DNA from: Diphasiastrum complanatum | Taxonomy: Eukaryota > Streptophyta > Lycopodiopsida > Lycopodiales > Lycopodiaceae | NCBI GenBank assembly: GCA_029204225.1 | Contig: CM055098.1 | Coordinates: 25,050,973-25,114,972 of the forward strand | DNA: 64,000 nucleotides | Reading direction: 5' to 3' | Shown: one piece after another, positions 34,069 to 46,688 of the stretch | Layout of the letters: each line of letters starts with the position of its first letter | Numbering within the stretch: the stretch's first letter is position 1 | Made by a program: the position numbers and the translations under genes | Notes under the pieces: model-generated | The model's database searches: none | Told to the model about the DNA's origin: nothing | Seen by the model: only the letters and a program-made list of their open reading frames with translations

Positions 34069-34430
34069 ATCCAAACTGTCGGCTACCCTTCATCGGCCGT
34101 CCATTACCCAAATTGTCGGCTACCCTTCATCGGCCGTCCATTACCCAAATCGTCAGCTACCCTTCATCAGCCGTCCATTAACCAAATTGTCGGCTACCCG
34201 TCATCGGCCGTCCATTACCCGTCATCGATCGTCCATTACTCAAATGGTCGGCTACCCTTCATCGGCCGTCCATTAACTAAATTGTCAGCTACCCGTCATC
34301 GGCCGTCCATTACCCGTCATCGGTTGTCTATTACTCAAATTGTTGGCTACTCGTCATCGGCCGTCCATTACCCAAATTGTCGACTACTCGTCATTGGTCG
34401 TCCATTACCCCGTCCATTATCCGTCCATTG
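34069..34430 (+). repeat. 37-bp minisatellite (TCGGCTACCC TTCATCGGCC GTCCATTACC type)
   Basis: About nine to ten copies of a 37-bp unit with point changes and some partial units (about 34225 and 34310). GC-rich compared with its surroundings. Since 37 is not a multiple of three, the plus-strand ORFs at 34027-34558 cycle through frames and remain open by chance of the unit. Confidence 0.88.
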
Positions 34431-36600
34431 ACCTTCCACCCAAACCATCGACCGTAACCCAAATTGTCGACTGCCCCATCTTCAATCATTCAATCGCCCG
34501 TTCTGAGCATCATCCAAAATGGTTTTCTAAACAACAAAGGTTTATAGCAATAGATTGATGCTACTACATGCAAAAGCAGAGAACCGATGATCCACGTGCT
34601 CATCTTCTTATAATTTTCACGATGACTATGGTGCAGATTACCATGCTAAATACTTACCCTATAACCTTCTTTGACCTCAAGAATCTGCGATAGATTTTAC
34701 TTTCATCTAATCAATGTTAGATGAGAAAGTAGAGGCGAGCAAGAGTCTTTTCCAGGACAACTTTGTTTGGTTAATTGTGTTGTCCAATACAATGGAATAA
34801 TAATCAACAAGAAATCTTATCATGTTAAATCTCTTCATGTGAACTCAATAACAAGCATGTATTTAGCAATTTTAGGTTAAAAGTCCAAAATGGTCTTCTA
34901 AATTACAAAGAGAATAAAGTTGTATCATATGAGATTGAAATTCTATCGCTTGTACTGAATTTTGTTATTATCTACCAAAGTTTTAAATGTTTGTAAAAGT
35001 TATTATTGTGGTATTATGTCATGCATGTTGTAATTGTTGGATAATTAAAAAAAAGTAATCCATAAAACATTTAGGTTTATAACACAACCATCATAATTGT
35101 ACTAAGCTATTTTTCCACATTCTTTTAATCTTCAAAAAGAGTTAAATTAGGACAAATATGACATGGCAAGACCTTTGTGGTACAATAACACGTCGTTCTT
35201 GTTATACTTGCTTTACACTATCTCAATTCGCATTATGCCACTTATACTTTCTACATGCATTGCTTTGTACTCGGAGGGGTTTAAGTTCCCTTTGAGTAAG
35301 CTGCAGCTAAGCTCGTGGATGTGGATCCTAGGTCTCAAACACACACTGTTTCAGTTGAACACAGCCAAAACTCAAAGCTGCAATTAAGCTCATGGATGTG
35401 GAGCCTAGGTCCTCAAGATATTGTGTTTCAGTTGATTACACACCCAAAACTCAGAGCTGCAATTGTAAGTAGGCAGCTAGACTAACTATCAAACTGACTA
35501 AATATGTTGTTTGACAACCCAAGGTTGTAGTCTAATGTACGTAGTCTTCCACAACACAGTCAAATGAAGAAGCCTAAATGTAGCAATTTCAGGGCGTTTA
35601 GCAAACAGAATCAAGGGAGAAAGATCAAATATTTTTTAGTGGAAAAGTGTTCTTGTAAGATCAGACACCACTCTTCTTTCATGTTGTCTATCATTACCAC
35701 CACAGTACCAAAAGTGTCTCCTCCCAAAACCCTAGATAGATGATTTTAAATGTCGCGAGAAGTACAATCTACTTTGTGTAGATGCCAAAAAGTCAATAGA
35801 GTGAAAATCTTTCAAGTAGTTTGTTTGTGGATATATAATGTGGGGATAAAGATAAATATATTCTTTGCGAATTACTCAAGCCACTTGTCGTTGACTCTTG
35901 ATGTTGTGTCTTTGATCTAGCAAGATCGTTTTCTACGTCCTATGGATCAGGCATAACTTTAGAGAAATACCAATTGAGTAGAGCCTTTTTTGAGATCAGG
36001 GAAGTAGATAGTTGGACTGAGAAAAAAGAATTTGTTGTAAATCATCAATTATCTGTATACACGTAAATAATTCTACGATCTTAAGCTCCATAACAGTTGA
36101 TCTAACGCGACCTTGAAATTTGTTGTAAGGCAAATTCAAACCACAAATGCATAAATCATTTATTCTATTGATAGTGTCGTGACAAAATAAATTTACTTCT
36201 AGAAATACAAATCTGCTCCAATGTGAAAAAGATGCAATTCAGATGAAATTTAACCAAGTTCAACCATCTGGGTGTTTGACGGTACGGGTTCCGAATTTTA
36301 GAATGACTACAAAATTGCTTCATAGCAAGTAGCTCTTCTCGCAATACGCCTGGCCAAAAGTATCTACAGATGATATCTAATCCTCACTGAGTCCTAGTTT
36401 TGACATGATAAGAAATAGAAATTGAGGTAATACCGTATACGCAAAGCCATTATTGAACTCCAGCTAACAGATGACGATGCTCGAGGATATCAATTAGGCA
36501 CCCTATCTCATTCATTCTCACATCCAAAATCTGTAGTTTGAAACTGTCTCCAGGGGCCATTGGGTTAGGCCCTGGGGTACATGTCATCTAACTCGGCTTC
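34431..36600. other. No gene supported; one short tandem duplication
   Basis: AT-rich DNA. Bases about 35302-35463 are a two-copy tandem repeat (CTAAGCTCGTGGATGTGGATCCTAGGTC..., period about 79). The ORF 35163-35387 runs into this duplication and looks accidental. Confidence 0.5.
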
Positions 36601-36607
36601 GATTGCT

Positions 36608-37894
36608 TCATGATAATATTTCAATATAAAGCGCTACAATATTGTCATCGTCCCATTCTAATTCCTCTGCACCTGCAAATATGTCATCATCTAATTCAGT
36701 TTGAATTTCTTCATAAGCTTCGTCTGCAGCTACAAAAATGTCGTCATTTAATTTGGCTCCAATTGCTTCATAAGCTTCCTCTAGCGATACAATGTTGTCA
36801 TAGACCCAATCTGATTCCTCTCCACCTGCAAATATGTCATCTTCTGAGTGGGATCGAATTTCTTCATAAGCTTCCTCTGCAGCTATAAACATGTCGTCTG
36901 CTAATCCAAATATTTCAAAAGCGAGATCTAGAGCTACAGTATTCATGTCATGGTTCACATCTAAAACTCCTACACCTGCACCATCTAATTCTGAATCTTC
37001 CTCTAATGCTGAAGTCGCATCTATAGAATAATCTTCTACCGCTGCATTGTGTTTCAGATCTTCTTCTTCAATGATTGCAATATCTTTTAAGGATTGTTCT
37101 ATCGCCGTGTCATCTTCGTACTCTTCCTCTACCGCTGCATGCACTTCTACCGCTGCTGTGTCAGCCTGATCGTCTTGTAGAATATTCTTAATTGCAATTG
37201 CAACATGTTCTGAGTCTTCCGAGTCTTCTTTTACAGCTGCGCCATTTTTCGGAACCCGCTCTACCATTGCAAGTATCCCTTCAAAATCCTCTTTTGTCGT
37301 TGCATGCATTTTCCAATATACCTCTGCCACTGTAACATCCTCCCAATCGGTCTCGATTGCTGTACCACCTTTGGGTTCTTGGCCTAGTTCCTTCGCTGCT
37401 TCTGATGCACCAACTTGAACTCCAGTCTCTTGCAACAAATCGTAATCATTCTCTACCAATGCGTAATCATCTGATTCTTGGTGTACTCCTGCATCATTTC
37501 TTATAGCTACCCCTACTACTGTACCGTCTTCTGACGACAGTATCCGCTCATTTGCTTGTGCATCTCCACTTCCCTCTGAATCCTCCTTTTCTGACGCTGT
37601 ATCATCTAGCTCGTAGTCATTCCCAAGTGATGCATCATCAATTGCCGAAAGTCGATACTCCTGCTCTTCTTCGCATCCTACTGCCGCTGCAACATCATTT
37701 GATGAACCACCATATTCTTGCCGCTTTCCTTCTTCTTCGAAATCGCGTCGATGAAAAACACTTTGTTGAGCTCCTTCGTCTTCCTCTACAGCTTGCTGCG
37801 TATTTGCTTCTGGTGCCGCAGCAGCCAACCTTCTCCTCTTTCGACCGGCATGCAGCATCTGAATATCATCAATATTCAACAAAGCTGTCCTCAT
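36608..37894 (-). CDS. Intact 428-codon acidic repeat protein, unknown
   Basis: One of the longest uninterrupted ORFs in the window and the only long one outside recognisable repeats. It starts MRTALLNIDDIQMLHAGRKRRRL: a short hydrophobic N-terminus and a basic KRRR that could be a nuclear signal. The remainder is very rich in Glu, Asp and Ala. The C-terminal third has imperfect repeats of FIAAEEAYEEI, DDDIFAGAEELEWDDDN and IVSLEEAYEAIGAKLNDD, about 55-60 residues apart. It has no enzyme motif or membrane segment. Acidic repeat proteins may be chaperone or chromatin associated; this is only a possibility. On the plus strand the same DNA gives shorter ORFs. The lack of stops could reflect GAA/GAT/GCA-rich composition or real selection. 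The upstream 200 bp are GC-rich with a G run; no TATA was defined. Confidence 0.55.
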   Translation of the reverse strand: MRTALLNIDDIQMLHAGRKRRRLAAAAPEANTQQAVEEDEGAQQSVFHRRDFEEEGKRQEYGGSSNDVAAAVGCEEEQEYRLSAIDDASLGNDYELDDTASEKEDSEGSGDAQANERILSSEDGTVVGVAIRNDAGVHQESDDYALVENDYDLLQETGVQVGASEAAKELGQEPKGGTAIETDWEDVTVAEVYWKMHATTKEDFEGILAMVERVPKNGAAVKEDSEDSEHVAIAIKNILQDDQADTAAVEVHAAVEEEYEDDTAIEQSLKDIAIIEEEDLKHNAAVEDYSIDATSALEEDSELDGAGVGVLDVNHDMNTVALDLAFEIFGLADDMFIAAEEAYEEIRSHSEDDIFAGGEESDWVYDNIVSLEEAYEAIGAKLNDDIFVAADEAYEEIQTELDDDIFAGAEELEWDDDNIVALYIEILS

Positions 37895-37994
37895 ATTTTG
37901 CCAGTATTCTTATGAACACGAGGAAGCCAACAGATTGCGATCCACACCCGCTCTCACAAAAATTGCTAGCACGAGCCGCGCGTGTTAGGCATTT

Positions 37995-38016
37995 GGGGGG
38001 GGGGGGTTGGGGGCTG
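37995..38016 (+). other. G-run (12 G, then TT, then 5 G)
   Basis: Poly-G about 100 bp upstream of the 428-codon ORF (C-run on its strand). It could form G-quadruplex-like structure; homopolymer length may be unreliable. Confidence 0.6.
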
Positions 38017-38264
38017 AGAAAAGCCGCTGTGAGGGGCGCGGCCTGCACCTGCAGCTAGCAGTAGCTGTGGAGGGTGTCCAGGCGGCCGGAAAGATCAACT
38101 TTGCTATGAAAGTGTCAAAAAAAAATGATTTCTTGGTTTTAGAGCATGTCTGCGTTGCACTCGGTTCTACGTTCTTGCCTAGCACACCCTCTTCTTTATC
38201 CCCTCGGGACTCTTGAGTGGACATGCTCAATCGAACATCAACCTCACCAACCCCCTTTATCATT

Positions 38265-39638
38265 TTGAATGACTAGATTTTTCAATCAAATACATAAAAC
38301 GACAAAAGGTCACCTTGTCGAACACAAATCCATTAAAAACTGTCAGTTTCCATGGTGTGCATAACGTGTAATAATGGACTTTGAAAATCATTTCATGCTT
38401 CCTAATGACATTCATGAATTGCTAGGAATAAATTATTTGAGCCACGGTTACACCCCACAAACAAGCTTAAACAACAACACGCGAAAAGTAACAACACGCG
38501 GCTTGGTGTGGGTTGGGTGGAAACTAACAATTGACTCTCCTTCATGTTTATGGTGGTGTATCTAAAAATGTGAATTGTTTTCCATGTGATAGTTTGTCAA
38601 TGAAGCAACTGTGTGCAAGAGGCCTAAAAGCCTAATTTCAACATTCTCAGGGGCTGTCTTGTAGCTCGTTATCAGTTTTCCAAAGAATGATTGAAGGAAT
38701 TGAGAGGAAGAGAAATATGTAACATAGAGAGGCAATAAAAGTGCAAATAATTATCTCACATCAAAAGGGAATGCCATAAAGTCATAACATGCTAGACCAT
38801 ACAATGGTCATGAAAATTGTTTGATATCTAAAAAGCTTGATGTCTACAATAAGTCTTTTTTAGAGTGACTCGGACAAAACAACGACAATAGCCAAAAATA
38901 TATATATATTTTTTCCAAAACTGAGGTTGCCAACAATATGTCTTTGGGATTGCATGTAATGTAAAGCCACAAAAATTACTACATAATAGCCGAGGCATAT
39001 ATATCGGTTTAGGAAAAGTATCAACTATCATCTCGATATGTGTTAAAACTACATGGAAGCAAAAAAACTTAGCATCTTTTTTTACTACTATCATGTTCTA
39101 TTCCTCATTCGTGTGCTGATCATTAAATCGTCTTGTAGACTTGATTGATATGTCGTCTGAAAAATCCCACTAGCAAGACCCATTAGTGCCGCTCAAAGAA
39201 ATGAATGACGAGCATCATATGTCCAATGTGCTCAAATAGATTTAGAGCCTATGAAATTGAATTGGAAAACGACATTCACTGTTATCGTGAAAACAGTGCA
39301 ACATGTGTGGTGATCACCACAACTAGTACAATCACAAATGTGAAAGTGCACTACGTTGTGATTCACAATTGGCAATCAATAACATACCATACGTTGAATT
39401 CAAATTGCATGTGTTGAGTCCTATCTCGTTGCTAGGGTAGGGGTGTTGCGTTCTCAAAGAAAATCTGTAGCACCTCATGTCGAAACTTGCAAATCATGTC
39501 TGATGGGGCATCATGGCAGGGATACTACAATTGCCACACAAAAAAAGACAGGGGACATAAGGTGTGTCATTGATTCTCTATGACAAGACATGGCACACAA
39601 CATAATAAAAAGGGCATCCAAGGCTTACCGAGAGCATG
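38265..39638. other. No gene supported
   Basis: ORFs 38828-39094 (minus) and 39205-39417 (plus) have scattered Cys but no recognisable motif and no related copy here. Confidence 0.5.
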
Positions 39639-39643
39639 AGTTC

Positions 39644-40211
39644 TGTGAAAGATTCAACTAGTTAATTAGTCTAAATTTCATTTGAATAAACACTTTTTGA
39701 AAGTGTGGGAAAGTTAGAAGTCGAGTTTGAGTAGATTCAAATTTAAATGTTGGGTACATTGAATCTAGACCCAAAAAATAGTAGGGTTTACATTTTGGAG
39801 GGAAAGCTAAGTGGCCAAGTAGGGTTTGGACCTGTTATAAAAGGATGTAACTCATGGAGAAGCATATCTTCTCTCTTCTTTATCTCATTTCATGCTTATA
39901 CATGGTTCTTTTGGGTTTTGCTATCCATTGGTGCACTATACTTGTGATATCTTGCAATTCTATGTGTAGAATAATCTATATTTGCTATTTTCAGGTTCAC
40001 ATGTGTGAAATATAGTAGCTTGCTAGTTTTTTACAGACATGAATAGTACTTTATGTTTTGATTCATGTTTGATCAAGTTCTATTAGACTTTGCATTCTAT
40101 TTTGTATGTAGATGTTGATTTTTCTACATTGGCAAGATTGGTGGAGTAGCTTGTTTTGTAACCAAAGATCTTTAGTAGATTTGGATCCGAATTGATCCCA
40201 AATCTTTCACA
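39644..40211 (+). mobile_element. Solo LTR, second copy of the 2157 family
   Basis: TGTGAAAGATTCAACTAG ... CAAATCTTTCACA, 568 bp, flanked by AGTTC (39639-39643) and AGTTT (40212-40216), a 4/5 target duplication. It aligns along its length with 2157-2792. It contains TTCACATGTGTGAAA at 39996-40010, the palindrome class common to several LTRs here. Confidence 0.8.
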
Positions 40212-40216
40212 AGTTT

Positions 40217-43200
40217 TAGTCTCCCTCCTTGTGCAAACCACAAAAAAAATTGCTTTCCATTATGGATGGTAAACCATCCGCAACTATAATTGTCAATTTG
40301 TTGTGAAGACTACAGATGCACCGAGAAAAACATATAAGCAACCCACAGCAATGTCCATTCCACACTCTTTGTAAAAAGCAAAGGTATAAGACGCATTATC
40401 TGCGCATCTATAACTTGAAGGGGTTGAGTTTGAATCGATCTGGGGATAAATAAAGAGACAACAGTGTCCATGAGCCTGCAAACAACACAAATATTTACCA
40501 AGTCAATGGGAGCAAGCAACTCTTGAATTCACTAAGCATGCCCAAAACTTCACATATGAGATTTTACCATCCAATGTTGGCATGACTTTGTCTAATTGAA
40601 TTGAAAGTCAAGCACGTCTAAGTGCATTGCATCTCCTCATTGACATGGAGCTCCAAAATTCCAAGACTCCAGTGAGAACTACACCACCATATAGAACAAG
40701 TTTGTCATGTTAGTGTAGTAAGGAACAGTCGATTATGACAGCCAAGCATAAATGTATTTGTCAAGCTTGTGTGGCAAGGAACAATCAATCTCCACAATCA
40801 AGCAACAACACATTTTCTGAAAAAGAACAAAAAAAAAAAACCCAATCTCTTACTTTGAGCAATACGAAAGGATGAAGACACGCTTTGTTGCAACTACTAT
40901 TCTGATGATACTGTATGATTGTGTATTTGATTGTGTTTTAGCTCCACTACTTCCAAGAAGAATGGAGAGAAGACATGAACCGCTTTCCTACAATCCAATG
41001 ACATATGTGTGTGCCAATACCTCAAGCCAGCTTCCACCTAGACATCAAAAATTTCAGCTAACTCTCTTTTCATGTATTCACAGCAGTTCTCATCAAAAGC
41101 AATGACAAAGCTAGGATCATGTGTTGTGAATCAAAATTTGTTCCCCAGTTGATCAAGGCTAATATGTATGTCTCGCTCACGGAGCATCATTGGTTCCACA
41201 TCAATTTCTTTTTTTTCTTTTTATGATTATTTTGGTCGAGGTTTAGTGCAATGCGAACACATTTTAGCTTGTGCAGCACAGTCTTTGGCATATTCTTACT
41301 CCTTGGAGTTGGGATTCCTTTGGCCTCTCTTGTTAATGTACAATTACAATTTTTGCATATGATGGTCTCCATACTCCCTATGAAGAGGTTTGAAACATTA
41401 CATTTGTGCACATGACTCAAAAGCCCCTAGGATATTTCACACAAGCGTGCTTATTGCCTATACTTCTTTTGGTTTGTTGAGAGCACAAAGGTTTCTCCAT
41501 TTCAACATGGGGGGAATATTTGTTAGCTGTGGTTTTTGAAGGGATTGCAGATTTTTTATAGCCGCCTAATTGTGTCTTTGTCACATTTTGTTGAAAAGAG
41601 TGTATTGAACCCCTTCTTGGCATATAATTTGTCCCAGACCTAGGTGTCTCTACACAAGAGGCCGGCAGCCTGTGCCTTACTCACCTTGCGAAAAGGTCTC
41701 GTATCTCATCACATGACAATCTCGTATAATCAAATATGTTTTTTGGCCTTTTGCATGGAAAACAATATTAGGTAAACTCCAAACTCTTGCTCATAAGAAA
41801 TGAACATCAACGAATCAAATTCAACGAGATCAACTAGTGGAAAACCTTTCTAAAAAGTGGACACTAACAATAAACTAACTTGGTCTGACAAATGACATAT
41901 ATCCACAACTGAAATGATGACTTATGTCAGTTCTTTTGATCATAAGCCAATACTATTGATTAATCAATCCAAATAGAAGCTCAAAAAACCCATCCTAATA
42001 TTTACAAATAGACAAAACTAGGCAAAAATGACCATCTAGGCATCAACCATAGCTTTTATATGACTATTTTTTCTCTTCTATGTGGCAGTCTTTGGAGCAC
42101 CCCTATTTGATTTCAAATTTTTACATAAACCTAGAAAATGGTTCTTTTTTTTTAGGACATGGCAATTGTTGCAATACGGAAGTTACATTCACATTTTTGT
42201 TTGGGAGGGAGTGGGGTTTGGAAATTACCATCAAATTCTTATTTTTGAAAGCTACGTTTTTTATTTCAATCAAAATTGGAATACTTCTTTCAAGTTGTTA
42301 CTCATTTTTTTAGCTAGGACTCATAACATTCTTCAAGTTTCTTGTAACTACCCATTTTGTAGGTGATGAAAATTAATGATTTTTTAACGACAAAATATAC
42401 AAATAGTATAATTGTAGTACCTCAAAAGTGTGAAACCCTAGACCCTTTGAATGGTTAAGTGTAATCTATTGTCAAGAGGCCTCAATTGTATGTTATTATC
42501 CTACAGTCTGGGTATTCATTCATGGTAGGATAAGTGGCTCATCCGATCGAGTAAACACAAAGCTTATTCCCAATTAGCCTATTGGTCTCATTTTTAAAAT
42601 CTCGCCAAATGTTTTGTAATGTTAAAGTGTTGTTTGGATCATTGATAACAAAAGACATTCCATAAAGTCTTTCATCCCATGCCAAACCTAAGTTTGTTGC
42701 ATATGAAATATGTTTTGATTCTAAGTCAAAAATTTCAGACTCAGAGGTTTATTCCTAAACTTTATTGCCTTCATATAAGTACTTGGAAATATTTTAAAAG
42801 GTTAGCCATCTGGTCAGTTGGCATGAAAAAATATGTTTCATGTTTTGTGTCTTTGTTGCTTATGAAATATGTATGGATTGTAAGCTATAGATTTAAGGTC
42901 TGTAAATTTAATTCTAGCATTTTGCTAATTCCTTTGAGCTATTTGGAGACTTCTTTTAAAGTTAAAACTTGCTCATATTGTGATAAAAACTTTTCGTCCC
43001 ATGCAAACATATTAGAGTTTGAAGCATTAAAAATCAAGGGAGGCAATTGATTGTTGTAGTGACCCACCACCAAAGTAATAGTTAAAAATGAGCAAGAATT
43101 TCATGTTGTAGTGACCTATTGTTATCATGGATAGGGTCAATTTTAGTGCATCATAATAGACTCTTGGTTATTATAAAAGTGAGGCTAATTCTGAAAATTT

Positions 43201-43416
43201 TCTAAGAGAGAAAAAAGAGCCCAAAAATTTATATTGGAAACCATTACTAAACCATATAAATAACCAAGTAACCAAAACCAGTTGCCCGTAAGCTCTATGT
43301 TTTTTGTTGCTAAGCAATAGGTTGGTAGAATTTGTAAATTATTATACTATCTTGCACCACTGACCACCCAATGTCCAAAATACAAATTAACTTTATATGT
43401 AGGTTAGCATAATATG
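40217..43416. other. No gene supported; imperfect duplication at 42.7-42.96 kb
   Basis: AT-rich DNA with short ORFs lacking family features. Bases about 42697-42800 resemble 42857-42960 (TTGC.TATGAAATATGT.TTGATT...), which explains the 123-codon ORF at 42679. The AT-rich hydrophobic ORFs at 42080-42366 look accidental. Confidence 0.45.
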
Positions 43417-44945
43417 TGAAGGATTATAAAACGACCCCCAAATAGACTGCCAATCTAAGGAAATTCTAATGGAAGTCGGTCTATACCACAATTACAGCTC
43501 AAGCTCCATCGGGTATGGAGTCAAAAATAAGGTCGTTCATGACCACCGACACTTTCAATGGCAATCGGCAAGGCAAGTTCCTAACGGTCTACAGGCAATT
43601 TTCAGATAGCCTACGGAACTCTGAAATGGACAAGAACCATTCCACTATGGAAAGACATGACCTTTGGAAAGCTAAATGGGCTATTAGGATTTCCCTCAAT
43701 CAGTAGGCTATTACCTCGTTCATTAGTGATTCTTAATACCCTAAGCAAGTGTTTACAAAGTTCAATTCTTGTTCAACAATTAGACAACATTATAGTTTTT
43801 ATAGACTTCAAACAACACCTTGTTTTACTAAGTAATCATGAACAAAGTCTTGAAGCACTAATCAGTGGGGCAATTAGCAAATGACATATAGGTTTAGTGT
43901 TTCCCTTAACGCGGTTAGATTGCTCTTATATCTGCCAAGCGTTCAGCTCATCAAACAAGCCTGCAGCAAACGATTGATTCCCAAATCTAGGATTTATTTT
44001 GTAATTGTTGTTATCAGTTAGACCAATCGGCGAAACCAACTCAAAATTGGTTCAAGAAGTTATTTATGGTTAGAGCAATGATGAGAGATCAGTATAATGA
44101 CCTCTTAATACTACAATTTATAAGTCCTCTCAAATTCCGAATAAATGCCCTAGATAGGTAAGGGTTTCAATGAATTTGCTATCTATTAGGGCAATGGCCT
44201 CGTTAGCAGAGATGGGTAGATCTCCTACCAACCAGCAATCTATAGGCAGGCTTTAGAATTGGTCACAGGTTAGGATAAAGAGCACCACCCAGGGCAAGAT
44301 ATTCCTTTTCCAAATGTCAGGGTCTGAGTGTAGTCAACAAGAAACGGGCCAAAGCGGTGTGCGAATCAGATTTAGGATTTAACCATAGGTCAGGTAGCCG
44401 TGGATAGGAAATAGGGCAATCCGCAAGAAGGGGTATGGCTGGGAGAACGATGGACAGGGTTTGGAGCTGTAGGCAGCGAGGAAGCAAGAGGAGGGAGCGC
44501 AGTTTAGGAAGGAGATAAGGGCGCAGGTAAGCAAACTGGCCAGGGAAGGGGAGGGCCAAAGGGGAAGCGAGCCACAGGAGGGCCGCAGATCAAGGAGCGG
44601 GGCACAGAGGAGGGAGCAAGCCACCGTAGGCAGGCAAATAGAATAGGGAGAGAGGGAGTCGCCACAGACGTGGAGGAAGGGCACGCTAGCAAACGTGGGC
44701 AGAGAGTAGATTTGAGCAAGGCTGCTTGCACAGAGTAGGGCGCAGATCGGAATCAGGGTAGCGATCAACAAGTTAGGAAAGGAGAATCCGCAGACAGGGC
44801 ATATAGGCCGCTATCAGATCGCTGATAGGTTTTCACCCAAACCTGCAAACAGAGAAAGGGAAAGGTAGTGGCCACAGATAGAACTGTGGTTAACCCATAA
44901 ACACATCCCTGGTAGAGACTGGCCTCAGACCAATCTCACAGAGAG
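43417..44945 (+). mobile_element. Gypsy-related unit 2, distal segment
   Basis: Starts abruptly at TGAAGGATTATAAAACGACC, the equivalent of 27004, and runs to CACAGAGAG before unit 3. Its left end is a truncation point. It contains the hydrophobic minus ORF (44771-44317). Confidence 0.8.
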
Positions 44946-45673
44946 GGATTAAACAAAGGGGCCTCAGACAGAGATTCAATGGTCCACTGCAGATTAGAAT
45001 GTAGATAAGTTTTCCTTACTGATATGCAGCCCACAGACAGTAAATGATAGCAGAGTGGGAAAGGCTTTTAAAGCTTTAACTCCCAATGGTTGTCTTGCAG
45101 GATACTGATCTACTACCAGTGATCTGTAAGGTATTGAAAACTCTCAAATAGATTCTATAGAAGGCAACAAGGGTTTCGGTCAGGTAATAACCAAATGATC
45201 ATATAGGTGAACAAAACTCTGGGCAAACCATCCCACAGACAAGCCACAGTTCTCAGAAAGTGAATTAGCACTAAGGGTAATCATAACCAACTTCTCATAT
45301 CTTAATGTTTAACTAAACAGCCTGTTATAAAGCAAATTAAAAATCAATGATTCTCAGGTAAATGCTAAGCAACAAACCCACACTCTTCTATAGATAGAAT
45401 CACTACAGATGATTCAGCATAATCTTCCACAGATCAAAGGCCTGCAACCACAAGATTAGAGAGACTACAAAAGCAGACAACACCAAATCTGATTTCACAA
45501 ATGAAATGGTGAAAATACAATGCTAAAGATCAAACCAATGAATCAATAGCAGTGAAATGGGATAGACAGCAAAGTGGAAGAGGCTTCGAGAGGAGGCACC
45601 AAGCACAACAGCTTATTCTCCTTCCTTCTCTCTTCACCTTCTCATTAAAAGCTCTCTGCACACAAGTTTCTCT

Positions 45674-45725
<52 letters not shown>

Positions 45726-46241
45726 AGAAGATGACAATGACAATGAGAATGTTGTCCGAGACCTCTCGACCCCTCGCTATACGTAGGGGCTCAATGGGCT
45801 GGAGGTGCACCCCTTCAAGAAATGGGCACCTCCTTATGGCTTTTCAAAAACTGCCTCTAAATATAGGGCACTGGCCGCAATTCGTTTTTTAGCACCTAAC
45901 TTGGCCTCAACTTGCAATTTCAAAGTCAAGTTGGGTCCTATTTACGATTTCAGATTTTATGGGCTCGTGCCAGGTTTTTAATTACTAGTACTGTATTACG
46001 AAAATACTTGGCACCTCCTAGTCCCGACAAACTCGGAAACTAGGGGCATAGGCCGCATAAATGAAATTTTTATACAACGTAAATTAACAAATGAACAGTA
46101 TTTTAATAGCACCACAACCGGCCATTATGGGCCATTTACGCATCATTTTTTAACAGTTCCGCGTCAGCGTAATAGCGCGCGGCGACGATTTTCCGTCAAA
46201 AATAACTTGAAAAAGGGGTCGGGGTCTTTTTCCCCGCAAAC
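44946..46241 (+). mobile_element. LTR-like segment of gypsy-related unit 3
   Basis: From GGATTAAACAAAGGGG to TTTTTCCCCGCAAACA (1296 bp), the fullest copy. The right end equals the end of the fragment at 7288. It directly follows the purine tract of unit 2, as a 3' LTR would, and directly precedes a primer-site-like TGGCGACC, as a 5' LTR would. It may therefore serve as the shared LTR of two tandem units. Confidence 0.7.
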
Positions 46242-46242
46242 A

Positions 46243-46250
46243 GTGGCGAC
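46243..46250 (+). promoter_or_regulatory. Possible gypsy primer-binding site TGGCGACC
   Basis: One base after CCCCGCAAACA. Plant gypsy elements often start their primer site TGGCGAC or TGGCGCC. Only eight bases match such a site, so the call is tentative. If right, the unit is transcribed on the plus strand and its gag-like ORF is antisense. Confidence 0.4.
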
Positions 46251-46688
46251 CTTTTCAGTTCAAAGAATGGTCCCAATTCTTCGAACTCAGCATCTCTGGT
46301 TACAAAAAGACCAATGGTCCGGCCAATAGCATCCTAAGCCGACCCAAAAGGGTTCCAATCAGCATCAGATCTTCATGAAGAACAGCATCTCAGGTCCTAC
46401 ATACAAGGCTTGATAATACTGTAACACAATCAAATCACAATTAGTAGCTTAGTTCATTTTCAATCATCATTTAAAGTTCTAGTGCCTTATCATTGGGCTA
46501 GGGTTTCAAATTTTCACATATCATATGGAATTCAGAAGTGCCAGGTGCTAAACTTACAAAACCAACACTAATGCTGGTTATCTCACGTTGTGGAATTACT
46601 GGCTGGGTAAAGTAGTAAGTTATACTACTGGTCAAATTTATGGTAGGTCAAATTTTTTCGACCCTTAAAGGCAGGATGAACTTCTAGG

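Noticed and set aside
34027-34558. Direct repeats resembling a CRISPR array and a 134-codon repeat protein
   Set aside because: The 37-bp units are contiguous with no unique spacers, and the ORF is a by-product of the repeat.
42679-43050. 123-codon ORF with CSYCDKNF near its end, possibly a zinc finger
   Set aside because: One Cys pair only, AT-driven composition, and an internal DNA duplication explains its length.
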